A DNA stretch of 10,391 nt, from the NCBI GenBank assembly GCA_038227045.1, contig JBBRQD010000161.1, forward strand, positions 1 through 10,391. The letters run 5' to 3'. The position numbers and the translations under genes were made by a program. Below, piece after piece: positions 5,929-10,391 of the stretch. Source of the DNA: JANXLS01 sp038227045. GTDB taxonomy: Bacteria; Planctomycetota; SZUA-567; H5-PLA8. The notes under the pieces were generated by a model. It was not told the DNA's origin. It worked only from the letters and a program-made list of their open reading frames with translations, and made no database searches. Each line of letters starts with the position of its first letter. The stretch's first letter is position 1.

Positions 5929-6566
5929 TGCGGACCTCCCATGATTTTAAGGGCGCTGTTGTTGTGGCGGTGCTGGAGCAAAACCATCACCAACCCGAGG
6001 ATGGCCACAATGGCAATCGTCTCGTGAAACAAAGCCATGAACGTGTCGCGCATTTCGCGCGTGAATTGGTTTTGGATGGAGTCGCGGCCGGCGCTGGTGT
6101 TTTGCTGGACAGTGTCTAGCTTGCTACCCACGGCGACTTCGCCCACGGCCTGCGCCTGCGCGACAGTGTCGACCTTCGCCTGAAGTTCGATGACGGCCTT
6201 GTTTTGGACTTCAAGCTTGGCTTCGAAATCGACCTTGAGATTTGCGACGGCCGTCAGAGTCGTATTGATCCCAGCTTCGATCCGAACCAGTGATGCGTCG
6301 ACCCTGTCCGCGAGCTTACCCAGCTGCGCGCCGACGCCGGTGAAACTTTGCTGCATGGCGTTCTGGCTGGAGGAGAATTCTTCGTGCGAGATCGCGAGCG
6401 GCGGCGCGACGACTTCGGCGCGCGTATCGCGCGGCGGGCTTGCGGGCGCTGACGGAACGGCGATCCGCGTAGGATCGCCGAACGTGTTCGACTGCTTATC
6501 CGCGTGAGAACCGACACAAGCGGGGAGCGAGGCGAGGCACAGCAAAATCGTCAAGCGGGTAACCAT
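5883..6566 (-). CDS. Coiled-coil lipoprotein with C-terminal membrane segment, 227 aa
   Basis: Residues 1-17 form a lipoprotein signal (MVTRLTILLCLASLPAC, lipobox LPAC at 14-17). A Pro-rich linker follows to about 58, then a long heptad-like helix (about 65-170, for example QLGKLADRVDASLVRIEAG and LKVDFEAKLEVQNKAV). A hydrophobic segment at about 182-198 (ETIAIVAILGLVMVLL) precedes a basic, polar C-terminus. A protein lipid-anchored at one end and membrane-inserted at the other, joined by a coiled coil, could span the periplasm. This layout resembles one-component spanins in outline, though spanins usually have this order in shorter proteins; the assignment is speculative. It is the first gene of the leftward operon, and no clear ribosome binding site precedes its ATG. 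It overlaps the next lipoprotein gene by 46 bases. Confidence 0.75.
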   Translation of the reverse strand: MVTRLTILLCLASLPACVGSHADKQSNTFGDPTRIAVPSAPASPPRDTRAEVVAPPLAISHEEFSSSQNAMQQSFTGVGAQLGKLADRVDASLVRIEAGINTTLTAVANLKVDFEAKLEVQNKAVIELQAKVDTVAQAQAVGEVAVGSKLDTVQQNTSAGRDSIQNQFTREMRDTFMALFHETIAIVAILGLVMVLLQHRHNNSALKIMGGPQCEPQSFRQRYRSSQ

Positions 6567-6594
6567 ACAGACTAAATAGATACGTAGGCAGTTT

Positions 6595-6626
6595 TAGGTT
6601 GTGGCAACCTATTCAGTGGGTATAAA
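6595..6626 (+). promoter_or_regulatory. Divergent promoter region with 17-bp inverted repeat (operator candidate)
   Basis: The 83-base gap between the divergent genes starting at 6566 (minus) and 6650 (plus) contains a perfect inverted repeat, TAGGTTG-TGG-CAACCTA, at 6595-6611. A TATAAA at 6621-6626 is a good -10 box for the plus-strand gene, and TTGTGG at 6599-6604, 16 bases upstream, is a weak -35 lying inside the repeat. A repressor bound there would block the plus promoter and possibly the leftward one. The half-site extended to TTAGGTTGT recurs in the palindrome at 657-682. Confidence 0.5.
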
Positions 6627-6649
6627 CGCGCGACGGAGGAACCCCATAT

Positions 6650-7330
6650 ATGACACCCATGGAAGAACAGTTTTATCGAGCGGCCGCAAGCGAAGCGGTG
6701 AAGAGTGCGCCGCCTCCAGTTCAGAACGGCAGTTCGTACTCGCTTTGGTGGTGGATTTCGTTTTTAGTTACGACGTTTACATTCGGCGTTGCGGGACTAC
6801 TTTGCTTCCTTTTCGGACTCTATGGAATTGCCAGCGTCAAACCTTCGTCGATGGAGATTGGGCGCGGACTTTTACGCGGCTCAATCTTCGGAATCCTTTT
6901 CGGTTGGATCTTCGGGATCGCCCTTTGGACCGTAGGAGTCGTAAGCCTCGCTGCATTACTCTCCACAGCAGCGGCGACAGCCGCACGCGATCACAAACCA
7001 ACCCCTGTTACGATTCCAGCGCCAACACCCTTTGAATTTTCAAAGTACGATCCGCCCGAACTGAAAATGCCACAGGCACAAATGACGAGGGCCACACCGA
7101 TCACGATCCAGCCAGTGAAAATCCAACAGCCCATTACTGAAGAAACAAACGATTCAAACCCCGAGCCCGCACACGACACGAGTCAAAATACCATGCCGGT
7201 CGAAGATGTTGATCCTAAGTCTGCAGGCTTAGTACTCTGGAAAGGCCAATGGATGAAGCCCGAAGAGCGAGCTCAAAAGCGCGCCGAAGAGGATGCCGCC
7301 AGAGCGGCCTTAAATAAGCGGCGACGCTAG
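6650..7330 (+). CDS. Membrane protein with Pro-rich cytoplasmic tail (lone plus-strand gene, moron candidate)
   Basis: A 226-aa protein, the only plus-strand gene here. ATG at 6650 follows GGAGG by ten bases; a later ATG at 6659 is too far from it. Residues 31-62 (LWWWISFLVTTFTFGVAGLL and onward) and about 77-105 are hydrophobic, giving two or three membrane passes. A Pro-rich stretch with weak repeats (PTPVTIPAPTPFEF, PPELKMPQ) follows, then an acidic segment and a conserved-looking end, LVLWKGQWMKPEERAQKRAEE, with a basic Arg tail. The W-x-G-x-W-x-x-P-E-E motif appears at the ends of assorted membrane or secreted proteins of unknown role. Its base composition is more AT-rich than its neighbours. 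It has its own promoter region and ends against a convergent gene, sharing a CTAG stop, all typical of a phage moron. Function unknown. Confidence 0.75.
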   Translation: MTPMEEQFYRAAASEAVKSAPPPVQNGSSYSLWWWISFLVTTFTFGVAGLLCFLFGLYGIASVKPSSMEIGRGLLRGSIFGILFGWIFGIALWTVGVVSLAALLSTAAATAARDHKPTPVTIPAPTPFEFSKYDPPELKMPQAQMTRATPITIQPVKIQQPITEETNDSNPEPAHDTSQNTMPVEDVDPKSAGLVLWKGQWMKPEERAQKRAEEDAARAALNKRRR

Positions 7331-8325
7331 AACGTGATGGTTAAATCGTGTGCTCCCGTGCCCCTTGCTCGATCCTCGGATGCCGTGCAAGCCGTGCTCG
7401 CAAATTCCCTGCTTCCCACGAGTGTCATCGTTAAATATGAATTGGCTCTGGCGTAGATGTCCGCTGGGGTAATTGCGAACGTTTTTACGCCAGTTGATCC
7501 AACAGAAACATTGGCTTCAAGATTGACAGGCGCGGTATAAAACGTGCCGCCCGCGCCGTAGGTTACCGGATAGTCGAGATTTGGAGAACTGTATACGTCG
7601 AGAGTCCAAGCAGGGCTTTGAGCACTCGCAGTGTTAATATTAATTGACATGTTCGCCGTGCTTATATTCGCAGTTAACCACGCTGGAACTTGATATACGA
7701 ATACACCGCGCCGCCTCTCGACCGTTGGCAGGGACGGCGACGGGGTTTGATTGACAAAGAAACCGCCGCTGCCTGCGTTCAACTCACTCACCGGGGTTCC
7801 GTACGGATTATCATCTCTCAGATTGTTATAGAAAAGACCACCATTGGGATCAGACAACTTAATCGTACCGGCTATCGCGAGAGCCTTGCGCAGGTATGCC
7901 ACGTGATCGCCCCGAATCGCACGTCCGGCCGTGGGCGTCGTGTTCGGCCACGCGATCGCGGAGGCGGTCCAGCCTTCCTGAGTGCGCAGCGTTGAAATAT
8001 TAGTGAAGAGATTCGTGAAGTCCGTCGCCTTCGGCTTCACGCCTGCAGCGAGGTACGCCATGATCGTAAGCGACGTTCCAAACGCTGAATTATATTGACC
8101 TGCGCGCCGGTTATAGAGACCAATGACCTGATTGATGCCGCTGCTCGCATTCAACTGCGCGATGGTCGGGATAGTTAAAAATCCGGACGAATCACCTGCG
8201 TCGACGCCACAAGGCCCGCCAGTGGTGTCCAGAGTGTTATCGAGCTTCGTCGCGCCGGGAACGTTATAAACGTTGTCTCCGGAGCCGCCGATGACCGGAG
8301 CCCATGTAACCAGGTCAAAGCCCAT
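7327..8325 (-). CDS. Phage structural protein, tail-fibre-like, 332 aa
   Basis: The ATG at 8323-8325 overlaps the stop of the upstream gene as TGATG, so translation is coupled and the longer in-frame extension is rejected. The N-terminal half is mixed helix and turn (IAQLNASSGINQVIGLYNRR, then TDFTNLFTNISTL, GRAIRGDHVAYLRKAL), the latter pattern resembling the helix that precedes C-terminal domains in phage fibre or adhesin proteins. The C-terminal half is beta-rich with Tyr, Thr and Gly repeats (WTLDVYSSPNLDYPVTYG, KTFAITPADIYARAN, LTMTLVGSREF), like receptor-binding beta sandwiches. It sits in the tail module and is likely part of the adsorption apparatus; the exact part is not clear. Confidence 0.7.
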   Translation of the reverse strand: MGFDLVTWAPVIGGSGDNVYNVPGATKLDNTLDTTGGPCGVDAGDSSGFLTIPTIAQLNASSGINQVIGLYNRRAGQYNSAFGTSLTIMAYLAAGVKPKATDFTNLFTNISTLRTQEGWTASAIAWPNTTPTAGRAIRGDHVAYLRKALAIAGTIKLSDPNGGLFYNNLRDDNPYGTPVSELNAGSGGFFVNQTPSPSLPTVERRRGVFVYQVPAWLTANISTANMSININTASAQSPAWTLDVYSSPNLDYPVTYGAGGTFYTAPVNLEANVSVGSTGVKTFAITPADIYARANSYLTMTLVGSREFASTACTASEDRARGTGAHDLTITF

Positions 8326-8708
8326 CAGGTATAGACCCCAGTTTCGCCCTGGTATGTGTTCGCGGATTTCAAAACGAATCGCGTATTTGCGGCGATCGTG
8401 CCGTTCGTGACAAAGACGTCCGTCGGCTGGCCGATCTTCGTCCAAGCGCCGGCCGCGATCTTGTACACGCCGTTTTGAGACGCGGTCGTTTGGTTCTTGA
8501 CCAAGATCAGATCGCCAGCGACCAGAGCCGTTCCGTCGAATGTGCCGGTGCCCGTGAGCGCGGCGATGTTCGCGGTCGACGCGGCCTTCACGACGGTGCA
8601 GCCGCCGAGAGTGACCTGCGTGTAAACGTTCGTCGACGTCAAAACCCAGAGCGTGAATTTGTTGGTCCCGGACTTAACAAGGAACGCACCGATCTGGTTA
8701 GATGGCAT
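8325..8708 (-). CDS. Phage tail/fibre-associated protein with VAGDxxLVKxQT repeat domain
   Basis: A 127-aa protein. Residues 42-92 contain a widespread module of phage tail and structural proteins: STANIAALTGTGTFDGTALV, then AGDLILVKNQTTASQNGVY, then AAGAWTKI. The usual family form is TIDGVxLxAGDRVLVKDQTxxxxNGIYVV..GAWTR. The N-terminus is shorter and Val/Thr-rich. ATG at 8706-8708 has GGAG seven bases upstream and lies 11 bases inside the end of the glycosyltransferase gene; its stop overlaps the next gene by one base (TGATG). It is therefore part of the same translation unit and probably decorates or connects the tail fibre. Confidence 0.8.
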   Translation of the reverse strand: MPSNQIGAFLVKSGTNKFTLWVLTSTNVYTQVTLGGCTVVKAASTANIAALTGTGTFDGTALVAGDLILVKNQTTASQNGVYKIAAGAWTKIGQPTDVFVTNGTIAANTRFVLKSANTYQGETGVYT

Positions 8709-9825
8709 AAGGGTACTCCCGACGTAACGTGTCCAGGGAAGTGCGATTGCCGACCACGCCGCTCCAACCCGGCAGGCCCGGCTTCGTCTTCATCACATCC
8801 TCAAAGAACGCCGTGTACATCGGAGCCACGCGCTCCAGGCTGAAATTGGCGACGCCCCATTCACGGCAAACGCGGCCGTCGATCTGATCGATGTTCTTAG
8901 CCGCGCAGACAAAATCATCCATCGTACGACAGCGGAAACCCGTCACACCGTGGACCACGTTCTCAGGGAACGCGCCGAAGTCGGTTGTGATCACAGGCGT
9001 ACCGCTGAGCGATGCTTCGATGGATACGCCGCAGAACGGCTCGACGTATTGACTGGGACAGAACACAGCCCGAGCGTTTGCCATAAGCACGCGCCGCGCT
9101 TCGACGCCGACTGGCGGCAGATAGGACACGTGCGGCGCGAGATATTTATAGGGATCGCCCTGACCAACAAGCGTGATTTTGCGGCCGGCCAGGCGCGCCG
9201 CGTCCACCGCGATCCGGATGCCCTTAGAATCGATCAATCTGCCCATGTAGAGGAAATGCTCGCCGCGTTTCTCTGTCGGCGTGAACATCGAAACGTCGAA
9301 GGAATTCGGGATGACTTGCCAGTAGAAGCGCGGATCGTTGAAGAGTCCTTCGGCTCCCAGGTGCATGTGGAGCCACGCGTACGATTCGTAAACGCGGAAG
9401 GGCGCCCATGAATGCCGGTAACCGATCCCGCTTTCGATTTCAAACTGGCGAACGCCTTCCATTGCGGTGCGTTGAATTCCTCCCCATGTCATGCACACAA
9501 CCGCTTCGAAATCGTCGTCACAGTTTTGTAGGATCGTTAGCCGCGCGTTTTTCGCCCAACGCTTCATGTACTTGGCGTGCTTCGTTTCGTCGGTGTCGTA
9601 AAAGCCAGTGCCCGGCCCACCGTATTCGGCATCAAAATCGGCGCGCGAAACGATGCTAAAATGGCGCGTGCAATCCGGTGTCGAGCCTTCCACACCCAAA
9701 TGATAGACGGTGTGCCCGGCGCGCGTCATCATGTGGCAAAGGTGAAAGACTTTCATGGTGAACGCACACGTCGTAAAATCCGTTGATGTGACCGTGTGCG
9801 GAATTCCTAGAACAAAAATTTTCAT
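8698..9825 (-). CDS. Glycosyltransferase, GT4-like (GT-B fold)
   Basis: A 375-aa protein of typical GT-B length. The N-terminus (MKIFVLGIPHTVT, then CAFTMKVFHLCHMM and AGHTVYHLG) matches a phage-associated glycosyltransferase group. The C-terminal nucleotide-sugar domain carries YMGRLIDSKGI (193-203), a Gly-rich TLVGQGDPYKY (218-228), and E-x7-E with E262 and E270 in EPFCGVSIE, followed by GTPVITTDFGAFPENV (275-290). These are the hallmarks of GT4 retaining enzymes. It has no membrane segment and should act in the cytoplasm. Sandwiched and overlap-coupled with tail genes (ATGA with the upstream gene), it most likely glycosylates a virion protein or modifies a host polysaccharide; donor and acceptor are unknown. 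Confidence 0.88.
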   Translation of the reverse strand: MKIFVLGIPHTVTSTDFTTCAFTMKVFHLCHMMTRAGHTVYHLGVEGSTPDCTRHFSIVSRADFDAEYGGPGTGFYDTDETKHAKYMKRWAKNARLTILQNCDDDFEAVVCMTWGGIQRTAMEGVRQFEIESGIGYRHSWAPFRVYESYAWLHMHLGAEGLFNDPRFYWQVIPNSFDVSMFTPTEKRGEHFLYMGRLIDSKGIRIAVDAARLAGRKITLVGQGDPYKYLAPHVSYLPPVGVEARRVLMANARAVFCPSQYVEPFCGVSIEASLSGTPVITTDFGAFPENVVHGVTGFRCRTMDDFVCAAKNIDQIDGRVCREWGVANFSLERVAPMYTAFFEDVMKTKPGLPGWSGVVGNRTSLDTLRREYPYAI

Positions 9826-10160
9826 GGGTTCGGCTGATCCCCGACAATTGGAATTCCAAGCGCCGCTGCAAACTGCGGATGGTCAATCAGGAATTGTGCC
9901 GCGATTGCGAGTTGAAGCTTTGCCTTATCCGCCGGAGTAGCGTTGTTTTGCAAGTCTGCTATCACAGCCGCAAGTTGACGCGGAATTTTGGCGGGCTTGT
10001 TCGTGGGCGTTCCTGTTGCTGGTGGCAGACCATTAGCGGCGACATAGTCCGCCCAACGCTGAGAACCTACGCCGATTCCCGTTAAAGAGCCGTCGCCACG
10101 TTGAATTTGAACGCCTTGAAGGCGACCGGCGTCGTCATAAATTATTGTCGTGGTTGGCAC
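9822..10160 (-). CDS. Small virion-module hypothetical protein, 112 aa
   Basis: The GTG at 10158-10160 has AAGGG seven bases upstream. The N-terminus (TTTIIYDDAGRLQGVQIQRGDG) is beta-hairpin-like, similar to repeats in tail-associated proteins. A Pro/Thr linker (PPATGTPTNKPAKIP) leads to a helical region (LAAVIADLQNNATPADKAKL, AIAAQFLIDHPQFAAALG). There is no signal or membrane segment. Its stop overlaps the glycosyltransferase start as ATGA. Function unknown; position suggests a minor structural protein or a glycosylation partner. Confidence 0.65.
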   Translation of the reverse strand: MPTTTIIYDDAGRLQGVQIQRGDGSLTGIGVGSQRWADYVAANGLPPATGTPTNKPAKIPRQLAAVIADLQNNATPADKAKLQLAIAAQFLIDHPQFAAALGIPIVGDQPNP

Positions 10161-10195
10161 GTTTTATCCCTTTTAGAAATCTGCGTCTCTGCCTC

Positions 10196-10391
10196 TCAAA
10201 AATCCGAGTCAAAACTCATTATGGCTCCGGATGTTGTTGGGTAGACGATTGCTGCACGCCCAGCCACCCAGCCCGATCCGCCCCCGGTTAATCTTAACAC
10301 GTTACCCATCATGGTCGTTGAACTGATAACAAGGGTCGAGAGGTTCGTTCCGGTTGTCGCGTCATACCCTTGCCAATTAGCGGCAGTTGCG
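10196..10391 (-). CDS. Structural protein, C-terminal fragment (5' end outside window)
   Basis: An open minus-strand frame runs from the window edge to TGA at 10196-10198, giving 64 residues with no upstream stop. It begins ATAANWQGYDATTGTN and includes STLVISSTTMMGNVLRLT, a Gly-rich turn, WVAGRAAIVYPTTSG and ends SFDSDF. The alternating Thr/Ser/Val pattern is typical of beta-rich phage tail or fibre tips. It ends 35 bases before the next gene's start, which holds that gene's ribosome binding site. The full-length identity cannot be given. Confidence 0.65.
   Translation of the reverse strand, partial: ATAANWQGYDATTGTNLSTLVISSTTMMGNVLRLTGGGSGWVAGRAAIVYPTTSGAIMSFDSDF

Noticed and set aside
8326..8445. 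N-terminal extension of the 332-aa structural protein
   Set aside because: The extension overlaps the coding end of the VAGD-domain gene and has Arg/Asp-rich shadow composition; the TGATG junction at 8323-8327 gives a better start.
1..10391. tRNA genes, CRISPR arrays or insertion sequences
   Set aside because: No cloverleaf-like segments, no regularly spaced repeats and no transposase-like frames were seen by eye on either strand.

Overview
The window looks like part of a tailed-phage genome or prophage. Genes are short, densely packed and almost all on the minus strand, many joined by 1-4 nt stop/start overlaps (TGATG, ATGA, GTGA), and most starts have a GGAGG-type ribosome binding site. 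The set combines tail-fibre-like structural proteins, small phage-type hypotheticals, two DNA methyltransferases, a glycosyltransferase and a cold-shock protein. Two proteins with lipobox signal peptides suggest a Gram-negative-type host. GC content is high. The host genus cannot be read from this sequence.

Reading in the direction of transcription (right to left): (1) 10391-7327 is a virion/tail module. It holds the C-terminus of a structural protein, a 112-aa hypothetical, a GT4-type glycosyltransferase, a short protein with a repeat domain common in phage tail proteins, and a 332-aa beta-rich structural protein. (2) 7330-6650 is a single plus-strand gene for a membrane protein, convergent with the tail module and divergent from the next block. 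A 17-bp inverted repeat lies in the divergent promoter region. (3) 6566-3113 is rich in envelope proteins: two lipoproteins, a protein with a hydrophobic C-terminus, a short protein with a hydrophobic N-terminus, and a membrane-anchored collagen-like/phospholipase-D nuclease fusion, with a small helical protein and a CspA-type protein among them. (4) 3095-1063 carries small phage hypotheticals around a zinc-finger DNA methyltransferase and a second, diverged copy of the hydrophobic-tail protein. (5) 955-16 is a Dam-family (D12 class) adenine methyltransferase that appears broken. Its reading frame shifts exactly where a perfect 26-bp palindrome sits, and the conserved Asn-Asp-x-Asn-x-Asp block after motif I is missing.

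The tail-module genes probably build or glycosylate the virion surface. The envelope block could serve lysis, superinfection exclusion or killing of incoming DNA, but only the PLD fusion has a recognisable enzymatic motif, so this is inference. The observations most worth following are the palindrome inside the dam gene and its shared half-site with the divergent promoter, the collagen-PLD fusion inside a membrane/lipoprotein cassette, and the lone plus-strand membrane gene, which looks like a phage moron.
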